Origin: Aplectana chamaeleonis
Lineage: Eukaryota; Nematoda; Chromadorea; Rhabditida; Cosmocercidae
Reading direction: 5' to 3'
DNA: 64,000 nt
Assembly (NCBI GenBank): GCA_029168955.1
Contig: JAPDOI010000195.1
Span: 496,001 to 560,000 of the forward strand
The notes under the pieces were generated by a model. It saw only the letters and a list, made by a program, of their open reading frames with translations, was not told the DNA's origin and searched no databases. The translations under genes and the position numbers were made by a program. Below are positions 1 to 10,100 of this stretch, piece after piece (the stretch's first letter is position 1; the number at the start of each line of letters is the position of its first letter).

Positions 1-1483
1 GGAGCTCATCGGGGGAGCGGACTTGCCGGAAATTTTCCTCAACACTTTCCACGTCGTAGTTCCGTCCGCCTTGAAATTCAGCTTTTCAGTGAACTTCTCC
101 CAGCACTCCTTGTTCTTATCCAGATCCTTCTTTATCTCATTATCCGGCACAGCAATCTCCGGTTCTAGATGGTCTGCGGCTCTCTTCTCACCTCTGATTC
201 TTATCTTCTGCAGTACTTCCCTGCTGACATTTGGAAAAAAGGTCTTGACACGACCCTCAGGAATTGCTACTTTCGTGGCCTTGCGAATGACACTTGTTAT
301 ATGGCGTTCTTTCTGATGCACATCACCATTCCATGGATAGTCGACCGCATGGCGGAGTGCAACATCTCTGGACAGGGTCAAGACTGCTAGGCCTAAATTA
401 AGCTAAGTACGATGACGAAAACCCGAGTAAGGGGCAAGAGAGTCAGAGAGATCAATATAAACAAGGACAGGAATGTGATCACTGCAGAGAGTTGTGGATG
501 TGGACCACGTGCAAGCATAAGAAAGATTGGATGACACAAGAGAGATGTCTGGGCTAGAAGGTCGGCCTTTGGCAGGCAGACGAGTGGGCTGGTCATAATT
601 CAGGACAACCAGATCGCACTCCTCAGCCCATTCTTCGACATCTTCCCCTCTGGCGTCAGAATCAAGGGCGGAACAGAACGTGTGAGCATTGAAGTCACCC
701 GCAAAGACAGCTGAGGGAGAGAGTGAGCAGTCGTGCAACTGCTTAAGGAGAGGTATAGGATTATAAGACGGGGGGCAAGATGTTACAGGGGAGATATAGA
801 CGTTAAATAGAGATAAAGGGGTTTTGAGGGGGAGGTGGACAGGAACGTACTCAAGAGTACCGTCCTTAGAAGTATTAGGGATAATATGAGAAGGTAAGAC
901 AGATTGCACAGAAGTAGACACTCCGCCCCCAAGAGCAGACCTTGTGATAGGCGGTGTAGCCCGGAATGTTAGGTTGGGGATAAGTGGTAGATGGAGAGAG
1001 CTTGGTTTCTTGAACCATGATAACATCCGGGTGATGAGAACTTGCGAATAGATCGAGTTCAGATAATTTGGTGCGAAGGCCGTTGAGATTAATGTGAACA
1101 ATGGAGAGGGGGCGATTGGTAATTGAGGAATCAGAGTTGCTGGGGGCAGAGCATAGAACACAACGAATGAATGAGTCATGATGCCTCACAGAACTGAGGC
1201 CCGAACAGGAGAGATGCACCCACCTTTGGCATCCGAAGCACTGGACGCTGGTATGTCTCCAGTTAACATCCTTGCCGCACGTGGCGCATAGGTACTTCTG
1301 CGCTGGACCAGGATTCCTCTCGACGCTGGCCCTTTGTAATAAAATCCTCAGGAGAGCTGCGGCTGACCAGTAACTCTCCCATGACAAAAACCCTCTTCTC
1401 GGAGGGGATGACGTCGGTCTGCACGGAGGCGGTCTTCTTTGCTCCACCCAGCCACGGCACGAACGTACGACATCTCTGCAGCT
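1..1483 (-). mobile_element. CR1/Jockey-type LINE, family A1, 5' part, 3' end beyond window edge
   Basis: This is a minus-strand LINE copy with its 5' end at 1483. The 5' end starts AGCTGCAGAGATG, matching the 5' end of the copy at 7496, so it is a true element end and not a truncation. Reading down, it encodes a 2A-like peptide (1351-1304), a Cys/His finger, an APE-type endonuclease (motifs [28 protein letters not shown]) and the linker before the reverse transcriptase, which runs off the window. The frame is broken near 950, inside the endonuclease, and again near 400, so the copy is dead. Family assignment rests on motif order and on similarity to the other copies here. Confidence 0.88.
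403..1447 (-). pseudogene. Broken LINE A1 ORF: 2A-like peptide, PHD-like finger, APE endonuclease
   Basis: Two overlapping frames (1447-875 and 1179-403) together give one protein. The first has a Pro-rich leader, [17 protein letters not shown], then a finger with CATCG, a Cys pair and WVHLSCSGL, then the start of the endonuclease domain (INLNGL, VQETK). A frameshift near 950 moves to the second frame, which carries GGGVST, YNPIPLLKQ, AGDFNAH and SDH. In this family the endonuclease nicks the insertion site and the finger is thought to bind nucleic acid or protein. No in-frame ATG precedes the 2A motif. The copy is non-functional. Confidence 0.85.
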
Positions 1484-1489
1484 TTCTCT

Positions 1490-2280
1490 GAGCTCTCTCT
1501 TCGCACGTACTTACCAAACTTTCTGAGCTCTCTCTCTTCGCACGAACTTACCATCCAGACGTGATCATGATTGAAGAAACCAAGCTCTCTCCATCCCCTA
1601 CAAATCATCATCCCAATATCCCAGGCTATACTTCATACCATCCTCCAAGGTCAAATCTTGGCGGAGGAGTTTCAACATTTGTTTTATCTTCTCTCCCCTA
1701 TCACCTCATACCCAACACCCCCACGGATGGTACTCTCGAGTACCTCCCAATCCATCTCCCCCTAAAAAGACCCCTTTCTCTTTTCAACATATACATTCCA
1801 CCTACAACTTCATGCCCTCCATCTTACAATCCTATCCCACTGCTCAAGCAGCTGAGCGACCGCTCCCTCTCATCCTCGGTCGTTTTTGCAGTTGATTTCA
1901 ACGCTCACACCTTTTGCTCGTCTCTCGGTCCTGATGTTAGAGGAAATGACGACGAAGAATGGGCAGATGAGTGCGACCTGGTCATTTTAAACGATGATCA
2001 GCCCACTCGTCTCCCTGCCAACGGCCGACCTTCTAGGCCAGACAAATCTCTTGTCTCGTCCAGCTTCTCTTACTCTTGCTCATGGTCCACCTCAACCACT
2101 TTGCCGAGTGACCATGTCCCCGTCTGTATCCATATCGATCTCTCCAACTCTCTCGCTCCCTATTCTGGTGTTCGTCAACGTTCTTATCTTAATTTAGGCC
2201 GAGCAGACTGAAGCCTGTTCAGTGAAGTTGCGCTTCGACTGTCGGCAAATTACCCGTGGAACGGCGACGTGCTCCAGAGA
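1490..2280 (+). mobile_element. LINE A1 endonuclease-domain fragment in inverted orientation
   Basis: This plus-strand fragment lies head-to-head with the copy ending at 1483. The frame 1561-2211 gives [28 protein letters not shown] (Gly of GDFN replaced by Val), RPSRPDKS and SDHVPV: the same endonuclease as its neighbour but a separate copy. It starts in a partly duplicated stretch (TTTCTGAGCTCTCTC at about 1490 and again at about 1518) and stops near 2279 in a run of A. There is no reverse transcriptase. It is a fragment or rearrangement product. Confidence 0.8.
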
Positions 2281-2886
2281 AAAAAAAACACCTCCCGGCC
2301 AACTATTTCAAGAAAGGAAATTATTTCACTAAAATCAGGCGTTTTGATGCGTTTTTCGCCTTTTCTCCCCCGATTTCAGTAGCAAATAGTGGCCATGGTT
2401 TTAGCTATGTAGGAAACTCGGGAACGAAAATAATCGTGAACCTTAAAACCTTCGAATACCTTACCTTAAAAGGCACAGGACACCCAAAAAAATATTTCCC
2501 ACATTTTCTGCTCATCTTGGAGAGAGCCACTCTCCGATCGCAATAGTATCTCTGAAATCGTCCAAGACTCCCTACGGACCGAGATATGGCTCCTTGAGAA
2601 TGCCTGCATTTTGAGGGCGAAAATTTGGTGGACGAGATGTCTCAGGCCTGTATTTCTCTTCATTCGTAATCGCTGCACGAGAGCAAAACAGGATGAGGAG
2701 ATAGACCAGCAATGGACTGAAGAACAACGACTTGTTCGGATTTATCCATCCATCAAGCCGCTATCGAGTTCGAAAATCTGGTTGGGGTCGGGCCTGTGGT
2801 GGTGAGCGAAGGGGGTCGGGCCCGTGGTGGTCGCTTATATCTCGCTTATTTGGAGAAATTGAGATCTCACATCTGGCACGTGTTAT

Positions 2887-5800
2887 CTTCTTCTTCTTCT
2901 TATCGGCCACATAGAGCTTCTCTTTATAGGTGTAAAAAGGCAGCCACATCGCACGGGTTCGTCCACATATCCATAACTGTTAGAGAAGTCGGCCTTGCAG
3001 GACATGAAAATAAATGAAATGAATCGTGCCCTGGGTTGTGGCAGTCAGGACATTCGTCGGGGATCGACGAGTCGATCTTATGGACGAAGGCCTTGAGGTG
3101 TGAGGAGTGTCCACATCGTAGACCTGCCAGGATGACGCGTGTACGTCTGGGTAGGTCCGTTTCGCTGTCATCGATCGGGGGTGGCACGTCACCAAGAATT
3201 GGATTTAGGGGAGCACTGGAGAGGTATTCTCTGACGAATCGGGTGTGCTCCATTTGCAGTAGTCTGACGCGATTGAGCTCCGACGTCGCCCAACGTTGGC
3301 GATCCAAGACAGAGACTGCAGCATGAAGTGGCGAGCGAATATGTCGGAAATGGGGACCAGATGATAGTAATGGGAAATTAGGGTGTGTGGAATTCCTTAC
3401 AATGCCAACATGGAACTGTTGCGACTGGAGTTGACAATGCTGCTTTACAGGAAGCAGCGAACACTCTTCATGTAGATGAGATACCGGTGTGGATCTAGGG
3501 CATCCAGTGATCACGCGTAGAGCAGTGTTCTGTGCACGCTGATGTTTGCTCCAAGAGGCTTCCGACAGGTATCTTGACCATATTGGGGCTCCATATTCCA
3601 GCACCGGCTGCACCATAGCCCTGTAGGAGGTTCGCGAAATTTCCTTAGAGCTGCCCCATGTAGTGCCTGCCAGCGAACGTAGAATGTTGTTACGTGTGTT
3701 GGCAGCAGCAGCTCGAATACGTGTGTTTTCGTGAAAACGCAGTGACGGGTCCAGGAATACACCAAGTAGACGAGGGTGTTTTGATAAGGGCAGCATATTT
3801 CCTTCCCAAAGAATCTTGGGATGCAGCTTGTGTTCGGCAGTCGCTGTAGTGCACAAAGTGACGCTAGACTTGGTAGGAGAGACCTTTACCTGCTTCGATT
3901 CAAGGAACTTGGCCAGACTGACGAGGTATTTATTCATCTCAGCAGTGGCTCGATCGATGACAGGGTCAGTACAAATAATAGTGATGTCATCCGCATATAG
4001 ACATGAGTGGATGTTTGACGACGGCTTCGGCACATCAGATAGATACAAAGAAAACAAGCTGGGAGATAGAACTCCTCCTTGTGGAACGCCTGCCTTTAGG
4101 GGCACAGACTTCGATAAGTGTCCATCAAATTTCACACGAATGGAACGATTTTTGACAAAGTTATCTGTCCATCTTTTGCACCAGTCAGGAATAGTAGAGT
4201 CCAGGATCGATTCGGACAGCAGCGGAATACTGACGTTATCGAAGGCAGCGGTTAAGTCAACCGCCACGACAATACTTCTACCAGCTGAAGGTTCCATGTT
4301 GAAGCCAGCAATTATGTGTTCTGTGATGAACGTGAGTGCCGTAATGGTAGAGTGGGCCTTCTTGAAGCCATGTTGATGCACGTTATGTCGTAATGCTTCT
4401 TGGAGGTGCGGGTTGATGAATTTCTCCGCTAACTTAGCAATAGGGGACAAAAGGGAGATCGGTCGATGCGAAGTTGCTTGATCTTCTGGTTTGCCAGGCT
4501 TGAGGATCGAAAGAACAATCGCTTGCTTCCATCTAGCGGGGATGACACCTGTGCTGAATGACGAGTAGACTAGGTCACAAAGTAATTCAAGGAACTCTTC
4601 CGGCAAGTGCTTGAGATGGACGGCTGACACACCGTCGGGTCCCTCGGCTCGCGAGTTCTTCATGGACTTGATGAGGGAAGACATCTCAGAGGCAGTTATG
4701 GCAGGTACATCTTTTCGGCTGAGTTTCCTTATAGACCGGAGAGTGAGCCTGTTGGAACGATCACGGCGGGACGTCGCTGAAGCAAAGTGTTTTCCAAGTC
4801 GACATGCAGCCTTAAATCCGGACTCGAATTTCCCTGACGGGAACTCAAGCATGTTGCGATCCGCTGCCATTTTCTTCCCAGATAACCGTTTAAGAATGCT
4901 CCAGGTCTTCTTTGCATCAGTGGAGAAGTTCAAGGATTCTGTGAACTCCATCCAACGCATCCGCTTGTAATCATTCAGCATTTTGAAGATCTCATCAGAC
5001 AGTCCCTGAATGCTGGGATCTGCAGGATCAGCTCGGCGCTTCTCGTCCCGTAATTCGATCAGCTCCAGGACGTCTTTGGGAAAATTAGGGTGAAACGTTC
5101 TAACGCGCCCTGTAGGAATTGCAGTTCTGGAGGCGTTGCATATGGCATCAACAATGAACTTGTCCTTCTCATGAACGGAGCCGGTTAGCGGATAGCAGGC
5201 TACCCGACTGAGTAACACCTCTTTAAACATGACCCAGTTGGCCTTACGGTAGTTGGTGCACAATTTTCTACGAGAGCCTATGAAAGGTGCCAGGTGACTG
5301 TTGAGAGACAAATCCAATGAAACACATATGGGTACATGATCGCTGGCCATAGCTATAGCAGTGGACCAGTTACAGGAAACAGCAAGAGAAGATGATACAA
5401 AAGTGACATCTGGAGAGGACGGCCTGCCCGTGGAAGGAAGGCGAGTGGGGGCGTCCTCGTTAATGGCAACAAGATCACAATCCTCAGCAAAAAGCTCAAG
5501 TAGTTCCCCTCTGTCATCGGGATCTAGAGAGGAGAACCAGGATGTAGAGTGAGCATTAAAATCGCCAGCCATGACAACAGAAGACGATGGGAGGGCAGTG
5601 TGCACAGATTGCAAAAATGGAGTGGGGTCAAACGAATTGGGACATGAGGAGATTGGGGGAATATAAATATTAACAATATCTATAGGGCAACTTTGCAATA
5701 AAACATGAACACCAATACATTCTACAACATTATGATTAGGCAGAGCTATAAGATGAGAAGGTATAGAGGTTTTTACAAACGTGGAGACGCCTCCACCATG

Positions 5801-6350
5801 AGATGTGCGAGGGAGGTGGTAAGACGTATAACCGGGGAGGCGGGGTAGGGAGGATGTTGGGCTAAGTTTAGTCTCCTGAAGGAGAATGACATCTGGACGA
5901 AAGCGTTCAATGTACAATGTGAGCTCAGCAAGTTTGGCACGCAGGCCAATGATATTGAGTTGAAAAATGTCTAGACTATGAAGAGGAACACTAGGGGGAG
6001 AGTTAGAGCAAGAAGTACAACAATAAGCATCAGTGTAGTCATTATAACTGGTTAACCCCGAACATTTGAGGTGTACCCAGCCGAGGCAACCACCGCACTG
6101 AACGCTTGCATGTTGAGCCGATAATCCACAATGACAGCAGGGATATCGTGGAGTCTTGCTGGGTGGCCCTGGGTTCCTCTCAATGCCGGCTCGTAGCAGT
6201 AGTATGCGGAGGAGTGCAGCAGCCAGCCATTTGCACTCCCATACAGAAAAAAACTCCTCGTGGAGTTGTTGATGCCCGTTTGATGAGTCTCCTTGATCTT
6301 GGTAGTCGACTCCACAGATCCACCACGCGTAGGTTGAGCATCTCGGATCC
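2887..6350 (-). mobile_element. Full-length LINE, family A2, with 12-bp target site duplication
   Basis: The element is bounded by a 12-bp direct repeat, GGCACGTGTTAT, at 2875-2886 and 6351-6362. On the minus strand it starts GGATCCGAGATG and ends in an AAG microsatellite tail (2887-2901 on the plus strand reads as CTTCTTC repeats), the tail type also seen at 10,921 and 34,888. It is 3,464 bp long and holds one uninterrupted frame. A perfect target duplication and intact frame suggest a recent insertion. It lies in the intron that follows the last visible kinesin exon, in the same orientation as that gene. Confidence 0.9.
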
Positions 6351-6355
6351 GGCAC
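2924..6355 (-). CDS. LINE A2 polyprotein: 2A-like peptide, PHD-like finger, APE endonuclease, reverse transcriptase
   Basis: The frame is 1,143 residues long. Residues 47-64 form a 2A-like motif, LLRILLLRAGIERNPGP. Residues 72-117 are a Cys/His finger (CCHCG, CGGC, WVHLKC). Residues 130-350 are an APE endonuclease (LLQETK, AGDFNAHS, SSPDVTF, ASDHVPI). Residues 565-870 are reverse transcriptase, with DLTAAFDNV, GVPQGGVLSP and YADD at 787-790. The C-terminus has a CPDC/H/H/C knuckle. The open frame begins with a GTG that lies partly in the flanking duplication. The first in-frame ATG codon is residue 262, too late for a useful start, while an out-of-frame ATG sits 10 nt from the element's 5' end. 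How the frame is translated is unresolved. Confidence 0.9.
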   Translation of the reverse strand: MPDPRCSTYAWWICGVDYQDQGDSSNGHQQLHEEFFSVWECKWLAAALLRILLLRAGIERNPGPPSKTPRYPCCHCGLSAQHASVQCGGCLGWVHLKCSGLTSYNDYTDAYCCTSCSNSPPSVPLHSLDIFQLNIIGLRAKLAELTLYIERFRPDVILLQETKLSPTSSLPRLPGYTSYHLPRTSHGGGVSTFVKTSIPSHLIALPNHNVVECIGVHVLLQSCPIDIVNIYIPPISSCPNSFDPTPFLQSVHTALPSSSVVMAGDFNAHSTSWFSSLDPDDRGELLELFAEDCDLVAINEDAPTRLPSTGRPSSPDVTFVSSSLAVSCNWSTAIAMASDHVPICVSLDLSLNSHLAPFIGSRRKLCTNYRKANWVMFKEVLLSRVACYPLTGSVHEKDKFIVDAICNASRTAIPTGRVRTFHPNFPKDVLELIELRDEKRRADPADPSIQGLSDEIFKMLNDYKRMRWMEFTESLNFSTDAKKTWSILKRLSGKKMAADRNMLEFPSGKFESGFKAACRLGKHFASATSRRDRSNRLTLRSIRKLSRKDVPAITASEMSSLIKSMKNSRAEGPDGVSAVHLKHLPEEFLELLCDLVYSSFSTGVIPARWKQAIVLSILKPGKPEDQATSHRPISLLSPIAKLAEKFINPHLQEALRHNVHQHGFKKAHSTITALTFITEHIIAGFNMEPSAGRSIVVAVDLTAAFDNVSIPLLSESILDSTIPDWCKRWTDNFVKNRSIRVKFDGHLSKSVPLKAGVPQGGVLSPSLFSLYLSDVPKPSSNIHSCLYADDITIICTDPVIDRATAEMNKYLVSLAKFLESKQVKVSPTKSSVTLCTTATAEHKLHPKILWEGNMLPLSKHPRLLGVFLDPSLRFHENTRIRAAAANTRNNILRSLAGTTWGSSKEISRTSYRAMVQPVLEYGAPIWSRYLSEASWSKHQRAQNTALRVITGCPRSTPVSHLHEECSLLPVKQHCQLQSQQFHVGIVRNSTHPNFPLLSSGPHFRHIRSPLHAAVSVLDRQRWATSELNRVRLLQMEHTRFVREYLSSAPLNPILGDVPPPIDDSETDLPRRTRVILAGLRCGHSSHLKAFVHKIDSSIPDECPDCHNPGHDSFHLFSCPARPTSLTVMDMWTNPCDVAAFLHL

Positions 6356-6733
6356 GTGTTATATAGGAGGGGTCTTCTACACAATTACACGAAAATCTCA
6401 AAATTCATATCTGAGGGTGTACTGTGCCTTTAAAGGAAGAAAAATACACTCTAAGACAACTCGTCCACCAAATTTTTGCCCTCAAAAGGCAGGCTTTTTA
6501 AGAGGCCATATCTCGGTTCGTAGGGGGTCTTGGACGATTTCAGAGATACCATTGTGATCATAGAGTGGCTCTCGCCAAGATACGCATAAAATCTGGAAAA
6601 AAATTTTGGGTGTCCTGTGCCTTTGAGTGTTGCTCTCTCTCTCTCTCTGCTTCGTTTCGGAGTTGGCAATTTACACTATCTCTACAAGACGCTGAAACTC
6701 AAAATCAAATTGTACAAGATTTCTACCACTCAC

Positions 6734-7158
6734 TTCCTCAAGGTCTTCAATCTGAATATACTTAAGGCCGTTGACCACAGTAGCGCCGCCGCCCATTTTG
6801 ACGTCCAATTTCTTCCTCTCAGCTAGCAAATCGTATACCTCCTCGTTATAGACCTCCAGAAATGACGCTTTGAACTCGAACTGAAAAAAGGATGAAATGT
6901 ATAGCACCCCGCAGACGAACTCAATCCCCACACACCTTCCAGTCCAATTCTGACAGTTTATCTCTGGACTGGAACAGAAACCTGACTGCTCGAGGAATTA
7001 TTCCTTCGGATTGGCCGTCCCCTAAAATTGTGCACAGCATTTATAATCAGACTGTTGGCCGCGTCTATACTCATCGCACCTCCTCGCATCGTATGCGTTT
7101 TCCCGCTACCGGTCTGGCCGTAGGCTATGATAGAGACATTGTAGCCGTGCAGGCATGA
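6734..7158 (-). CDS. Kinesin-14 motor exons 9-11 (P-loop and following)
   Basis: Exon 9 (7158-7080) encodes [15 protein letters not shown] followed by [11 protein letters not shown], the ATP-binding P-loop. It ends one base into a codon. A 58-bp intron follows (donor GTGCG, acceptor TTTTAG). Exon 10 (7021-6936) encodes [16 protein letters not shown] and ends in ELDWK. A 55-bp intron with a TTTTTTCAG acceptor leads to exon 11 (6880-6734), which encodes [15 protein letters not shown] and ends IEDLEE before a GTGAGT donor. All of these fit the kinesin motor from beta-3/P-loop through beta-5. No frame break is present, so the gene is probably functional. Confidence 0.92.
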
Positions 7159-10100
7159 CTGAAAAATTAGAACAATTTCAGCATAGCCGTTTTCAATACA
7201 GGTTTGTCTTCTTACTTCTACTATTCAATGATCCCTAGTAAAAACATAATTTGTTTTAGGACTGCGAACCTTTTTTTTAATACGACCTTTCCAATTTACG
7301 ATTAGGTGATTCTGACACTATACCACTTCTAGTCCCCGAAGCTCGAGTAAAATGTTCCCCCAAACTTCGCTCAAGGGGGTTATTTAGGGTGATGAACACG
7401 TTTAAAGTCCACTTTCAGTCCTCTGGAAAATCAAGGTAGATGTACGGTACCTTGGCCGAAATCCACGCTTTGACTGAAACATTGACAAACGTGGTAGCTG
7501 CCGAGATGTCGTACGTTCGTGCCGTGGCAGTGTGGAGGAAAGAAGATCGCCTCCGTGCAAACCGACGTCATCCCCTCCACAAAGAGGGTTTTTGTCATGG
7601 GAGAGGTGCTGGCCGGCCGCAACTCTCCTTCGGATTCTCCTACAAAGGGCCGGCGTGGAGAGGAATCCTGGACCCGCTCAGAAGTACCAATGCGCCACGT
7701 GCGGAGAGGATGTAAACTGGAGACATACCAGCGTCCAGTGCTTCGGATGCCAAAGGTGGGTGCATCTCTCCTGTTCGGGTCTCAGTTCTGTGAGGCATCA
7801 TAACTCATCTTTTCGTTGTGTGTTATGCTCCTCACCTTCCATCTCAGATTCCTCTATCTCAAATCGCCCCTTTCCATTGTGCATATCAATCTAAACGGCC
7901 TTCGTGCCAAGCTTTCTGAACTCTCTCTCTTTGCACGTACTTACCATCCAGACGTGATCATGGTTCAAGAAACCAAGCTCTCTCCATCCCCTACCTATCC
8001 TCATCCCAATATCCCAGGCTATACTTCTTACCATGCTCCAAGGTCATCTCTCGGCGGTGGAGTCTCTACTTTCGTTCTATCGTCACTTCCCTCACACCTC
8101 ATTCCCAGCACCCCACGGACGGTACTCTCGAGTACCTCCCAATCCATCTCCCCTAAAAACACCCCTTTCTCTTTTCAACATATACATTCCACCTACAACT
8201 TCATGCCCTTCATCTTACAATCCTATCCACTTCTCCAAGCAGCTGAGCGACTGCTCCCTCTCATCCTCGGTCGTTTTTGCGGGTGATTTCAACGCTCACA
8301 CCTTTTGCTCGTCTCTCGGTCCTGATGTTAGAGGAAATGACGTCGAAGAATGGGCAGATGGGTGCGACCTGGTCATTCTAAACGATGATCAGCCCACTCG
8401 TCTCCCTGCCAGCGTGATCTTCTAGCCCAGACATATCTCTTGTCTCGTCCAACCTTTCTAGCTGCTGCTCATGGTCTACCTCGACTACTCTGCCAAGTGA
8501 CCACGTTCTGTCTTTGTCCACATCGATCTATCAACTCTCTCGCTCCCTTTTCTGGTGTTCGCCAACGTTCTTATCTTAATTTAGGCCGAGCAGACTGGCG
8601 CCTGTTCAGTGAAGTTGCGCTTCGCCTATCGGCAGATTACCCGTGGAATGGAAGCGTGCACCAGAAGGAGTGCCATCTATCTGACGCAATCCGCAAGGCC
8701 ATGAATGCGGCTATCCTATCGGTCGCGTCAAGACGTTCTATCCAAATGTCAACAGGGAAATCCTCGACAAAATTAGAACGAGAGATGCGAGAGCGGTTAA
8801 TCATCTGGACCCCGTGGTTGCTGAGCTTGACAGTGAGATCAAAAAGCATTTGGACAGACACAAGAAAGAAGAGTGGGAGAAGTTCACCGGACAGATGGAC
8901 TTTAAGACGGACAGTGCAGCTACTTGGAAGGTTTACGGAAGCTTTCGGGTAAAGCTCACCCGCCACCGTCTCCACTATCGAATTCGACAACGGCGTATTC
9001 AAATCAGGAAAGGAAGCCGCTTATGCGCTCGGGAAAAGTTTTTTCATCACCAGTGCTAAACGAGGTCCGCAGAATAGAGTGACTGTAAGAGAGCTGTGCC
9101 GCCTCCCGCTTATGAGCACGGCCGAAGCGTTTACTACGACGCAAATTGAGAAGATTATAAAGGAAATGCGGAACTCTAGAGCTATTGGTCCTGATGGGAT
9201 ATGTCCTGCTGTCTTGAAGAAGATACCCACTGACTTACTACCGCTCCTCACTGATGTGATAAACTCCTCGTTCATGTCGTGTACTATCACAGCAGTGGAA
9301 GATGGCAAACGTCGTTCCGCTGCCCAAGCCTGGCAAAGCCCCAAGCTTCAGTCAAGGGATATCGGCCCATTAACTTGTTGTCTTCTTTTGCTAAAGTAGC
9401 TGAAAAGCTGATCGTCAAAGACCTGGCCGAGCACAACGAGAGACAGGTGTTTCAGCATGGATTCAGAAAAATGCATTCCACCACGACAGCTTTGTTGGAA
9501 ATTACGAGCTATACGCAATTGATGGTTTCAACGCGTATAAGCCGGAAAGAACTGTAGCAGTTGCCTTGGATCTCACTAAGGCTTTCGACACAGTGAATCT
9601 TGGTATCTTATCAAACAACTTACTGGAGTCATCAATCCCGCCATGGCAAAAAGCGCTGGATAGCTGCATTCACTAAGGGAAGATGGGCTGAGTGATGTTC
9701 AGAATCATGTCTCAAACAGCATTCCGATTGCAGCTGGAGTCCCACAGAGATGGTGTGTCGCCTGCTCTCTTCAGTCTGTACCTCGAAGATATGCCCGCCC
9801 CACCCCAAGATATCAAGGTGGTCGCTTACGCTGATGATGTGACTGTCTTGTGTCGTGATCGGGACATAAATGTGGCCGCCGCTAAGATTAACGGGTACTT
9901 GACCGCACTGAAAAGCTTCTTCGACCGCAAAATGCTGAAGATTTCTGCGTCAAAGTCATCGGTATCCGTACTCACAACGGACCCATCTGAACACAGCGCA
10001 CATCCTTATGTCGTATGGAATGGAGATCGTTTGCCTGCCGCCCGCTTCCCAAAACTTCTCGGACTCGTACTCGATCCATCGCTCAAATTCCATAAGAACA

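Larger units (their letters stand above)
2466..6625. mobile_element. TTAA-type DNA element with ~190-bp inverted arms, split by a LINE
   Basis: The left arm begins after TTAA at 2466-2469 with AAGGCACAGGACACCC. The right arm ends at about 6625 with the reverse complement, GGGTGTCCTGTGCCTTT. Similarity between the arms continues inward for roughly 190 bp and includes CTGAAATCGTCCAAGAC and a stretch ending in TGGTGGACGAG. The whole middle is the LINE at 2887-6350, so the element was short before that insertion. No transposase is seen. The termini resemble the AGGCAGTG and AGGCACAG TTAA elements elsewhere in the window. Confidence 0.75.

Noticed and set aside
3816..4376. 186-codon plus-strand frame
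   Set aside because: Antisense shadow of the intact LINE A2 reverse transcriptase.
6565..6826. Plus-strand frames near 6.6-6.8 kb
   Set aside because: Antisense to the kinesin motor exon; no own motifs.
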